A DNA stretch of 12,667 nucleotides, from assembly GCA_934129945.1 (NCBI GenBank), contig CAKOXC010000018.1, forward strand, positions 1 through 12,667, in the 5' to 3' direction. The notes under the pieces are model-generated. The model was not told where the DNA came from. It saw only the letters and a list, made by a program, of their open reading frames with translations, and made no database searches. Made by a program: the position numbers and the translations under genes. Source of the stretch: an uncultured Bacilli bacterium. GTDB lineage: Bacteria > Bacillota_I > Bacilli_A > RF39 > UBA660. This document shows, piece after piece, positions 1-5,963 of this stretch; positions within the stretch are counted from its first letter, which is position 1, and every line of letters starts with the position of its first letter.

Positions 1-37
1 TTATTGCTAGTATTATTTTTTTCTTATTCTCTTTCAT
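1..37 (-). CDS. N-terminus of a probable secreted or membrane protein (runs off window)
   Basis: An ATG at 37-35 opens a frame that reads MKENKKKIILAI and leaves the window. A GGAG ribosome-binding site lies at 46-43, five bases before the ATG. The lysine-rich start followed by hydrophobic residues looks like the beginning of a signal peptide or membrane anchor, but only 12 residues are visible. It is the first gene after the promoter with the G10 spacer tract and follows the terminator of the preceding unit, so it starts its own transcript. The product cannot be named. Confidence 0.55.
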   Translation of the reverse strand, partial: MKENKKKIILAI

Positions 38-67
38 TTTTACTCCATATTATACTCTCTTGTATTT

Positions 68-97
68 ATTTTACACCCCCCCCCCAGCTTATGTCAA
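68..97 (-). promoter_or_regulatory. Sigma-A-type promoter with a G10 tract in the spacer (candidate phase-variable promoter)
   Basis: Read on the minus strand, TTGACA (97-92, six of six consensus) and TAAAAT (73-68, five of six) are separated by 18 bp. Ten of those spacer bases are an uninterrupted G run (85-76). The expected start of transcription is about position 61, giving a leader of about 24 nt that contains the GGAG site and the ATG at 37. Loss of one G would give the optimal 17-bp spacing. A second TATAAT at 54-49 has no -35 and is too close to the ATG. Confidence 0.7.
76..85. repeat. Mononucleotide tract, ten C on plus strand (G10 on minus)
   Basis: Ten consecutive C residues stand in otherwise very AT-rich sequence. 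No comparable C or G run was noticed elsewhere in the window. Such tracts change length by slipped-strand mispairing. It is intergenic and falls exactly between the -35 and -10 hexamers of the left-edge promoter. The length reported here could also carry sequencing error. Confidence 0.95.
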
Positions 98-98
98 G

Positions 99-122
99 AA
101 AAAAAGCACACTTTCGTGTACT
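99..122 (-). terminator. Rho-independent terminator after the small membrane-protein operon
   Basis: On the minus strand a six- to seven-base stem (121-116 with 111-106, extendable by 122:105, one G-U pair) closes a GAAA tetraloop and is followed by seven U (105-99). It begins seven bases after the stop codon of the gene ending at 129 and abuts the -35 of the next promoter. Confidence 0.85.
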
Positions 123-128
123 AATAAA

Positions 129-506
129 TTACTTGTTATTACTATCTAAATTTTTTTCTTCAAAACCATGAGTTTTATATTTATCACACTTTATATAAGC
201 TTTATACTCAGTAACATTATTAAATGATAATTCTACGTAACCATCACATTTTTTATTATCTACTTCTAATTTATCAATCATATTATTATCATGTAATTCA
301 TTATAAGTAATAATAATATTTTCACCATTGACAGGAAAATTAAAATCTGTTGCCGTATAACTTTTTGTAACTTCAACTAATTTTTTTTCTAAATCTTTAT
401 ATTTTTTGGTTTTGTTTTTATACATAAAACCCATCGTAGTTAGAAAAGCAAATAATAGTACTGCAACTATTCCCCAAACTACTGAAACTTTTTTTAATTT
501 ATCCAT
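129..506 (-). CDS. Small single-pass membrane protein with extracytoplasmic two-cysteine domain
   Basis: The protein is 125 residues with a lysine-rich N-terminus, one hydrophobic segment at about 9-28, a charged linker and a C-terminal domain. That domain carries C87-D-G-Y-V and, 20 residues later, the segment AYIKCDKY with C107, then GF at 114-115. The topology should be N-in, C-out, so the cysteines could form a disulfide outside. The ATG at 506 is chosen over a TTG at 512: GGAGG lies at 521-517, 10 nt before ATG but only 4 before TTG. The gene overlaps the stop of the preceding gene by 8 nt. Its C-terminal domain resembles that of the preceding gene, so the two are probably divergent paralogues. 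I recognise no named family. The function is unknown and the gene is real with high probability. Confidence 0.8.
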   Translation of the reverse strand: MDKLKKVSVVWGIVAVLLFAFLTTMGFMYKNKTKKYKDLEKKLVEVTKSYTATDFNFPVNGENIIITYNELHDNNMIDKLEVDNKKCDGYVELSFNNVTEYKAYIKCDKYKTHGFEEKNLDSNNK

Positions 507-930
507 TATCAACTAACCTCCAAGCTTGATAACCTTCACTTGCATAATTTTTACAGTTAATATATGCATCACTAGTTACCATATTATCTTTATTTCTTAT
601 TAAGGCATAACCCTTGCATGAGTCATTATTATTAGTTTCAGTTAAATCAGTATCAGTAATTAAATCATATTTTTTTAAATTATCAGTAGATATTACTATT
701 ACCCCATCGCCAATATCTTCTCTATAATAATTACTTATATATTTTAAAGAAGCTGTTTTTACACTATTTTCAATATCTTGATATTCAACAGGGTCTACTA
801 TAAAAGTATTTAAATTAGGTAAGCCACTATAAAGTCTTATAATAAAGAAAGCAGCAAATAAAAGGGCAATTAGCAAAATAGCTCCACCTATTAAAAACTC
901 TCTATATCCCCAACCATTTTTATTTAACAT
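499..930 (-). CDS. Small membrane protein with prepilin-like N-terminus and two-cysteine domain
   Basis: The protein is 143 residues. The N-terminus reads MLNKNGWGYREFLIGG and continues as a hydrophobic segment to about residue 32. If cut after G6, E11 sits at +5, the arrangement of type IV prepilins, although the mature start would be W rather than F. The exposed part ends in C105-K-G-Y and, 21 residues later, AYINCKNY with C126, followed by GY at 133-134, paralleling the downstream gene. A strong AAGGGGG site lies six bases before the ATG. There is a 16-nt gap from the upstream gene. Pseudopilin-like or anchored envelope protein are the two readings, and neither is proven. Confidence 0.8.
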   Translation of the reverse strand: MLNKNGWGYREFLIGGAILLIALLFAAFFIIRLYSGLPNLNTFIVDPVEYQDIENSVKTASLKYISNYYREDIGDGVIVISTDNLKKYDLITDTDLTETNNNDSCKGYALIRNKDNMVTSDAYINCKNYASEGYQAWRLVDNG

Positions 931-946
931 ATTTATCCCCCTTAGG

Positions 947-1225
947 TTAATTTAACGGTGTATCACCATTAGTTTTTTGTTCAATAAATATTGGTCCGAA
1001 TTCAGTAGCATTAATACTATCTCTTTCATATTTATACATCTTATAACCTATTCCTACGCATTCATAAGTCTTACCATCAGCATACTTATATGTTTTTTCA
1101 CTAATACAAAACATTGGTTTTTCATCTTGTCTAGTTCTAAAATAATCAATAAATACTATAAATACCCATGCAACAAATATAACTAGTACTATGATTTTTA
1201 AAGATAATATCAATCCTTTTTTCAT
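947..1225 (-). CDS. Short single-pass membrane protein, function unknown
   Basis: The protein is 92 residues with an MKKG start, a hydrophobic segment at about 5-27 and a short exposed domain. Two cysteines (C40 and C56) flank a tyrosine-rich stretch containing the motif YECVGIGYKMYKY. The positive N-terminus suggests N-in, C-out. The ATG is preceded by GAGGTG (1236-1231) five bases away, an excellent ribosome-binding site. It is the first of three small membrane-protein genes in a row. The motif resembles short hypothetical proteins I associate with uncultured gut Bacillota, but I can assign no function. A plus-strand frame over the same bases is a shadow. Confidence 0.75.
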   Translation of the reverse strand: MKKGLILSLKIIVLVIFVAWVFIVFIDYFRTRQDEKPMFCISEKTYKYADGKTYECVGIGYKMYKYERDSINATEFGPIFIEQKTNGDTPLN

Positions 1226-1245
1226 TCTTTCACCTCATCATTTTT

Positions 1246-1274
1246 ATTATATATAATTTTATTTAAAATTTCTA
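1246..1274 (-). promoter_or_regulatory. Possible promoter of the small membrane-protein operon
   Basis: On the minus strand TAGAAA (1274-1269, four of six) and TATAAT (1251-1246, six of six) are 17 bp apart in the 65-bp gap after dusB. The predicted transcript would begin about position 1239, just ahead of the ribosome-binding site, so the leader is very short. The AT-richness of the gap makes chance matches likely. Confidence 0.4.
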
Positions 1275-1290
1275 CTATTTAAATTATACT

Positions 1291-2271
1291 TTACTGTTTA
1301 TTTTCATTTAAATATTGATCTAATAAATTGAATAATTCTTCTTCAGTTTGACACTTACATACTTTAATTTTATATTCTTTACTATTAGGCATACCAGAAA
1401 AATAATATAAAATATTAGTACGCATTTCTAACAGAGCTGTTTTTTCATTCTTATCTTGTTTTAATAAATTATAATGTCTTTTTATCATTGCTATTTTTTC
1501 TTCTAAAGAAACTGTTTCTGGTATTTTACCAGTATCTAAATATTCTACTATTTCTTTAATTAACCATGGATTTCCAAGACATCCTCTTCCAACCATAACT
1601 GCATCGCAGTGAGTTTCGTCTAACATCTGTTTTGCTTTTAGATAACTTGTTACATCACCATTACCTATAACTGGAATACTTACACTCTCTTTAACTTTCT
1701 TAATAATATTCCAGTCGGCTTCTCCGCTATATCCTTGACTTCTAGTTCTTGCATGAATTGTAATAGCACTTGCTCCAGCACGTTCTATGACTTTAGCAAC
1801 TTCACAAGCATTTATATGATTATTGTCCCAACCGCTTCTAATTTTTACAGTAACTGGTACATTTACAGCTTTAACTACTGCAGATACTATTTCAAATATT
1901 TTATTAGGGTCTTTTAAAAGAGCACTTCCTGCTTGATTTTTTAAAGCAACTTTAGGTACAGGACAGCCCATGTTTATATCAATAATATCTGGTTGCATTT
2001 TTTCTTCAATAATTTTAGCAGCTTTAACAAAAGATTTAATATCACTACCAAATATTTGTTGAGCAATAGGTCTTTCACTATCACGCATTTTTAACATTTT
2101 CATTGTTTTTTCATTATCAAAACAAATTGCTTTATCGCTTACCATTTCAGCAAATATAAGACCTGCACCCATTTCTTTAATGATTGTTCTATAAGATGTA
2201 TTAGAAAATCCTGCCATTGGAGCCATTACAACTTGATTTTTTATTTCAACATTACCTATTTTAAAACTCAT
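1291..2271 (-). CDS. dusB: tRNA-dihydrouridine synthase
   Basis: This is an FMN-dependent enzyme that reduces uridine to dihydrouridine in tRNA using NADPH, acting in the cytoplasm. Its 326 residues match the usual DusB length. Family motifs appear in order: APMAGFSN near residue 17, NMGCPVPKV with the proton-donor cysteine at C103, GSALLKDP, VKIRSGWD, IHARTRSQGYSG, IPVIGNGDV and the FMN phosphate-site segment VGRGCLGNPW, then a helical C-terminal tRNA-binding domain. The ATG overlaps the pduL stop in an ATGA junction, so the two are translationally coupled. It is the last gene of gpmI-pduL-dusB. The family is certain; DusB rather than another Dus paralogue is inferred from motif spacing. Confidence 0.95.
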   Translation of the reverse strand: MSFKIGNVEIKNQVVMAPMAGFSNTSYRTIIKEMGAGLIFAEMVSDKAICFDNEKTMKMLKMRDSERPIAQQIFGSDIKSFVKAAKIIEEKMQPDIIDINMGCPVPKVALKNQAGSALLKDPNKIFEIVSAVVKAVNVPVTVKIRSGWDNNHINACEVAKVIERAGASAITIHARTRSQGYSGEADWNIIKKVKESVSIPVIGNGDVTSYLKAKQMLDETHCDAVMVGRGCLGNPWLIKEIVEYLDTGKIPETVSLEEKIAMIKRHYNLLKQDKNEKTALLEMRTNILYYFSGMPNSKEYKIKVCKCQTEEELFNLLDQYLNENKQ

Positions 2272-2825
2272 AATATTAAATCAACCTCATCCCCTGTATT
2301 TAAATTAAAAGCATTAGCATCATCAGTATCAATATGAAGTTCTAATAACGCATCATCACTTGTTTTAATAAAAGCTTTAACTATTCCACCTTTATCATTA
2401 GGAATAACAATTTTTACCTCATCATTATCTTTTAATCTTAACTCTTTAGCATAAAAATTACTTATATGAACATGACGATTAGCTATTATACAACAATCTT
2501 TTAATTTATATCTTCCTTGTTCATTAGAAATGATTATATCACAAGCATCTTTTAAATCGCCACTTTTTCTAACAGGAGGATTTATACCAAGAAACCTAGC
2601 ATCTCTTCTTGAAATTTCTACTTGGTTATATTTTCTAAATGGTCCAACAATTCTAACATTATCAATTTTCTTACCATTAGCTTCAATAGTTAATACTTCT
2701 TCACTAGAAAACTGTCCAGGTTGAGATAAATCATTTTTCTTAGTTAAATTTTTTTCAAATAATAAACGATAAGCATCTTCTGTAAGATGGATATGCCTAT
2801 TACTTACACCCACTTTTATTTTCAT
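2268..2825 (-). CDS. pduL: Phosphotransacylase PduL (phosphate acetyl/propanoyltransferase)
   Basis: PduL interconverts acyl-CoA and acyl phosphate and, in organisms lacking Pta, supplies acetyl phosphate for ATP via acetate kinase. The 185-residue protein shows both halves of the family barrel. The first half has GVSNRHIHL (zinc ligands H11, H13), NDLSQPGQF and QVEISRRDARFLGI; the second has ANRHVHI (H118, H120) and LELHIDTDDANA (H164). It starts directly with the catalytic fold and lacks the N-terminal encapsulation peptide of microcompartment PduL, so it should be a free housekeeping enzyme. An AGAGG site lies five bases before the ATG. It begins 10 nt after gpmI and overlaps dusB by 4 nt. 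Its place next to lower-glycolysis genes fits acetate formation. Confidence 0.93.
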   Translation of the reverse strand: MKIKVGVSNRHIHLTEDAYRLLFEKNLTKKNDLSQPGQFSSEEVLTIEANGKKIDNVRIVGPFRKYNQVEISRRDARFLGINPPVRKSGDLKDACDIIISNEQGRYKLKDCCIIANRHVHISNFYAKELRLKDNDEVKIVIPNDKGGIVKAFIKTSDDALLELHIDTDDANAFNLNTGDEVDLIL

Positions 2826-2835
2826 TATATCCTCT

Positions 2836-4341
2836 TTATTCTTCTAATAAACTTGCTGTATCTTGCATTTCTAAAGGTCTAGATATATCCATATAATCTA
2901 AGATAGTTGGTGCTACATTTGTTAAGTCACCACTTTCTTTTAATTTAACATTTTTATCTGTTATAATAAATGGTACTTTAGATAACGTATGAGTTGTTAC
3001 TACTTCATTATTTTCATCAAGCATTATATCAGCATTACCATGATCAGCAAGTATAATTACTTTATAAAAATTATTTAGAGCTTCTTCTACTAGTTTTCCT
3101 AAACATAAATCTACTGCCATTACAGCTTTTACTGTAGCATCATAATTACCTGTATGACCAACCATATCACAATTAGCATAATTTATAAATATAAAATCAA
3201 TATCTTTTTCCATACAAGCAATGGCTTTTTTTGTTATTTCTACAGCACTCATCTGTGGTTTTAAATCATATGTTGCAACATCTGGTGATGGAATCAAAAA
3301 TTTACTACAGTTTTCTAAAGAGCCATTAAATCCACCATCAAAGAAATATGTAACATGGGCATATTTTTCGGTTTCAGCTATTCTTGCTTGAGTTAGTCCT
3401 AGTTTAGATAAATATATACCTAAAGGATTATTAATTAAAGTAGGAGTTAAAAAAGTCTTAGTATTTATATTTTTACCTATAGGTAAGAAACTATAAACTT
3501 TAGTATTTTCTAAATTATTAGTTTTAAATTCACTATAATTTGGATTAGTTAAAGCTTCCATTATTTGACGTGAACGATCATTACGATAATTCATCCATAT
3601 TACTACATCACCATCTTTAATTTTACGATAGTTTAAAGTAAGAAGTGGTGGAATAAATTCATCAGTTATTTTTTTCTTATAACATTTATCTAACATATCT
3701 TTAATATTATCTGTTTTAACACCACGGCCATTACAAATTAAATTATAGTAATCCTTAATTCTGTCAAAATTTGAATCTCTATCCATAGCATAATATCTAC
3801 CACAAATACTTGATATTGTTGCTTCTTTATTATCTTTTATTTTATCTTCTAAAACTTTAATAAAATCATATGCTACATTGACTTTAGTATCTCTTCCATC
3901 AGTAATTAAATTGAAATTAATATTTTTTATACCAACTTCTACTAAACGATCATAAAGAGTTAAGAAGTGATACATTGAAGAATGAACACTTCCATTTGAA
4001 AATAATCCCATAATATGAACTGGTTTTTCAGTTTCTTTAATATAACTTACCATATTCAAAAATTCTTCATTTTCTTTAATGTCATTTTCTAAAAATTCAT
4101 TAATCAAAGTCTCATTTTGTTTTATTTTTCTACCAGCACCAATTGTTTCATGTCCAACTTCACTATTACCAAATTGGCCTTTTGTAAGTCCAACATATTC
4201 TTCTGATGCATACAATGTAGTATGAGGATACTTTTTCATAAGTTCATTGAAGTTATTTGGTACTGCACTTAAAATAGCATTACCATGAGTTTCTTCTCGG
4301 TAACCAAACCCATCTAATATTACTGTTATAATCTTTTTCAT
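2836..4341 (-). CDS. gpmI: 2,3-bisphosphoglycerate-independent phosphoglycerate mutase
   Basis: The enzyme converts 3-phosphoglycerate to 2-phosphoglycerate in glycolysis via a phosphoserine intermediate and needs Mn2+. Its 501 residues are near the usual 505-515. Visible motifs are the metal-binding ILDGFGYRE with D10, the phosphoserine motif GQFGNSEVGHETIGAGR with S60, RGVKTDN after the domain linker, INYANCDMVGHTGNYDAT, ILADHGNAD, and a final THTLSKVPF where many homologues have AHTxxxVPF. AAGGA precedes the ATG by nine bases. It follows spo0A by 52 bp that contain a good promoter, and heads the gpmI-pduL-dusB operon. Usual partners gap, pgk and tpiA lie upstream beyond spo0A; enolase is not in the window. 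Confidence 0.97.
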   Translation of the reverse strand: MKKIITVILDGFGYREETHGNAILSAVPNNFNELMKKYPHTTLYASEEYVGLTKGQFGNSEVGHETIGAGRKIKQNETLINEFLENDIKENEEFLNMVSYIKETEKPVHIMGLFSNGSVHSSMYHFLTLYDRLVEVGIKNINFNLITDGRDTKVNVAYDFIKVLEDKIKDNKEATISSICGRYYAMDRDSNFDRIKDYYNLICNGRGVKTDNIKDMLDKCYKKKITDEFIPPLLTLNYRKIKDGDVVIWMNYRNDRSRQIMEALTNPNYSEFKTNNLENTKVYSFLPIGKNINTKTFLTPTLINNPLGIYLSKLGLTQARIAETEKYAHVTYFFDGGFNGSLENCSKFLIPSPDVATYDLKPQMSAVEITKKAIACMEKDIDFIFINYANCDMVGHTGNYDATVKAVMAVDLCLGKLVEEALNNFYKVIILADHGNADIMLDENNEVVTTHTLSKVPFIITDKNVKLKESGDLTNVAPTILDYMDISRPLEMQDTASLLEE

Positions 4342-4363
4342 ATATCATTTTCCTTACAAAAAG

Positions 4364-4392
4364 ATAATACCACAAGATAAAAAAAAAGACAA
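4364..4392 (-). promoter_or_regulatory. Promoter of gpmI-pduL-dusB with extended -10
   Basis: On the minus strand TTGTCT (4392-4387, four of six) and TATTAT (4369-4364, five of six) are separated by 17 bp, and the -10 is preceded by TGG, giving an extended -10 element. Predicted transcription starts near 4357 and gives a leader of about 16 nt with the AAGGA site. The -35 lies across the end of spo0A's 3' flank. Confidence 0.6.
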
Positions 4393-4418
4393 TTTATATC
4401 ATCACGACTTTGTTGTCT
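4379..4418 (-). terminator. Weak possible terminator at the end of spo0A
   Basis: A six-base stem (4418-4413 with 4392-4387), only two pairs of it G-C, encloses 20 bases that include the spo0A stop and is followed by nine U. The U run is terminator-like but the hairpin is poor, so read-through into gpmI is likely. Confidence 0.3.
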
Positions 4419-5158
4419 AATCTTAATCTATCAGTTAAAGTAATAATAAATTCAGCATTTGTAGGTTTGCTTTTATCATAATCAATACTGTTACCAAAAT
4501 ATTTATCCATTAGTTGATAATCTCCTCGTGACCAACTAACTTCTATAGCGTGTCTTATTGCTCTTTCTACTCTTGATGTTGTAGTGTTATATTTAAGTGC
4601 AAGTTCTGGATATACTTCTTTTGTAATTCCTTTTAACATATCTGGTTCTTCATACATCATAACTATTCCATCACGAATATATTGGTATCCTCTAATATGA
4701 GATGGTACTCCAAGAGTGTGTAACATATCAGAAATTTTAATACGTAAATCCATTTCTTTATCAGAAACTTTTCTTTCTTTTACATTCATAATTTCTAATA
4801 TTCTTTTTTCTAGAGATTCTAGATTAAATGGTTTTAACATATAATAATCAATGTTATATTCTGATACAGCTTTTACTGTATACTCTTTTTTATAACTTGT
4901 TAATATTATTACATGTTTTTGAATATTATTTTCTTTCATTTTTTCTAATATTGCTATTCCATCTATTTCTGGCATTATTAGATCCATTAGAATTAGATCA
5001 TATTTATCTTTTTCATTGATAATTAAATCCATTCCATCTTTTCCATTTACTGCAGTTAATACTAAATCAATTACTTCATGTTTACTAAAATACTGTTTTA
5101 CTTTGTTAACGATATATTCATTATCATCAATCATAAGTACATTAATTTTCTTTGACAT
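4394..5158 (-). CDS. spo0A: Sporulation master response regulator Spo0A
   Basis: Spo0A is the phosphorelay-activated transcription factor that commits Firmicutes to sporulation by binding 0A boxes. The 254-residue protein has an intact receiver domain (about 1-120) with acidic pair D11-D12, phosphoacceptor D59 in LMDLIMPEIDG, T87 and K109 before P110. After a linker comes a full Spo0A effector domain from about residue 140. Its hallmark recognition helix lies at 191-212 (NTTTSRVERAIRHAIEVSWS and on), followed by KPTNAEFI. An AAGGA site lies 11 bases before the ATG. It sits between a terminated glycolytic operon and gpmI, not in the usual spoIVB/recN neighbourhood. All key residues are present, so it should be functional. 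Confidence 0.97.
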   Translation of the reverse strand: MSKKINVLMIDDNEYIVNKVKQYFSKHEVIDLVLTAVNGKDGMDLIINEKDKYDLILMDLIMPEIDGIAILEKMKENNIQKHVIILTSYKKEYTVKAVSEYNIDYYMLKPFNLESLEKRILEIMNVKERKVSDKEMDLRIKISDMLHTLGVPSHIRGYQYIRDGIVMMYEEPDMLKGITKEVYPELALKYNTTTSRVERAIRHAIEVSWSRGDYQLMDKYFGNSIDYDKSKPTNAEFIITLTDRLRLDNKVVMI

Positions 5159-5212
5159 GATTTTTATTTTCCTTTTCTATAATATTTTCTGCACTACTTC
5201 TTCATTATAAGT

Positions 5213-5246
5213 AAAAAAAAGACAAAATACTAGAATTTATTTTGTC
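5213..5246 (-). terminator. Rho-independent terminator after tpiA
   Basis: On the minus strand a perfect nine-base stem (5246-5238 with 5229-5221) encloses an eight-base loop and is followed by eight U (5220-5213). It ends the kinase-gap-pgk-tpiA transcript about 34 bases after the tpiA stop. Both stem arms contain TTTTGTC or its complement, so the hairpin overlaps the Spo0A-box-like motifs of the spo0A upstream region. Confidence 0.8.
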
Positions 5247-5279
5247 GTTGGTTGTCACTTTACACAATTTTTTGTCGAA
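5240..5279. promoter_or_regulatory. Spo0A-binding (0A) box cluster upstream of spo0A
   Basis: TTTGTCGAA at 5271-5279 on the plus strand is an exact match to the published 0A box (TTTGTCRAA, core TGTCGAA). Weaker relatives lie at 5241-5249 (TTTGTCGTT, seven of nine) and 5251-5259 (GTTGTCACT, six of nine). The cluster lies 82-121 bases upstream of the spo0A ATG, starting right after the tpiA stop. A TATAAT at 5209-5204 could be the -10 of the spo0A promoter, but no convincing -35 is visible. Autoregulation of spo0A through 0A boxes is known in Bacillus; here it is inferred from sequence. Confidence 0.55.
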
Positions 5280-5963
5280 TTATGACATTTTATTAATAAT
5301 TTGTGATAATTTGTCTAAATCAAGTCCTGAATTTGAAATTAAAAATCCTTCAATTTGAGAATTATTTATAAAATTATCTATATTTTTCTCATTTACACTT
5401 CCACCATAAATTACTTCTTTATTTGTAAGCTCTTTTATATAAGATATTATCTCATTTATATAATTATAATCTAATTCTAAATCGTTACCAATCGCCCAAA
5501 TTGGTTCATATGCGATTATGGCATCATCTTTTAAATATAAATTTACACTGTCTATATACTCTTTAATTTTTCTTTTTGCACTATCTAAATCACTTTCTTC
5601 TTCTGTTACACAGTATATTACTTTTATATCATTTTTATTAGCCATCTTAATTTTACGTATTAAAACTTCATTATTTTCTTTTAAATACTTTCTTCTCTCA
5701 GCATGACCAATTAAAACATATTTTATTAAAAGCTCTTTTAACTGTTTACCAGTAGTTTCTCCCGTAATTACTTCTTCATATTGGGATATATCTTGGCTAC
5801 ATAATTCATAATCTATGAAGTTGTAAATATAGGGTAATGATGGACATACTACAAATTTAACTTTTGAAGTATCTATGTTTTTAAGTCCATTAGTATACTT
5901 CTTTAATTCATTGTATGTTAATTTATTCTTATGGTTACATATCAAGTACTTCAACTTCATCAT
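5280..5963 (-). CDS. tpiA: Triosephosphate isomerase (short, divergent N-terminus)
   Basis: The enzyme interconverts dihydroxyacetone phosphate and glyceraldehyde 3-phosphate in glycolysis. From the chosen start it has 227 residues, against about 250 for most homologues. Catalytic residues are all present: K12 in NHK, H87 and E89 in LIGHAERR, E153 in AYEPIWAIG, and the phosphate-binding YGGSV at 186-190. The usual NWKMN is NHKNK. The start is uncertain because the gene lies inside the end of pgk: AAGGA at 5978-5974 is 10 bases before the ATG at 5963. Alternatives are 5969, 5960 and a TTG at 5981. Homology favours the last two ATGs. It overlaps pgk by about 29 nt in the +1 frame and is the last gene of its operon. 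Confidence 0.93.
   Translation of the reverse strand: MMKLKYLICNHKNKLTYNELKKYTNGLKNIDTSKVKFVVCPSLPYIYNFIDYELCSQDISQYEEVITGETTGKQLKELLIKYVLIGHAERRKYLKENNEVLIRKIKMANKNDIKVIYCVTEEESDLDSAKRKIKEYIDSVNLYLKDDAIIAYEPIWAIGNDLELDYNYINEIISYIKELTNKEVIYGGSVNEKNIDNFINNSQIEGFLISNSGLDLDKLSQIINKMS

Noticed and set aside
49..54. TATAAT at the left edge as the main -10 element
   Set aside because: No -35-like hexamer lies 16-18 bp upstream, and transcription would start at or inside the ribosome-binding site.
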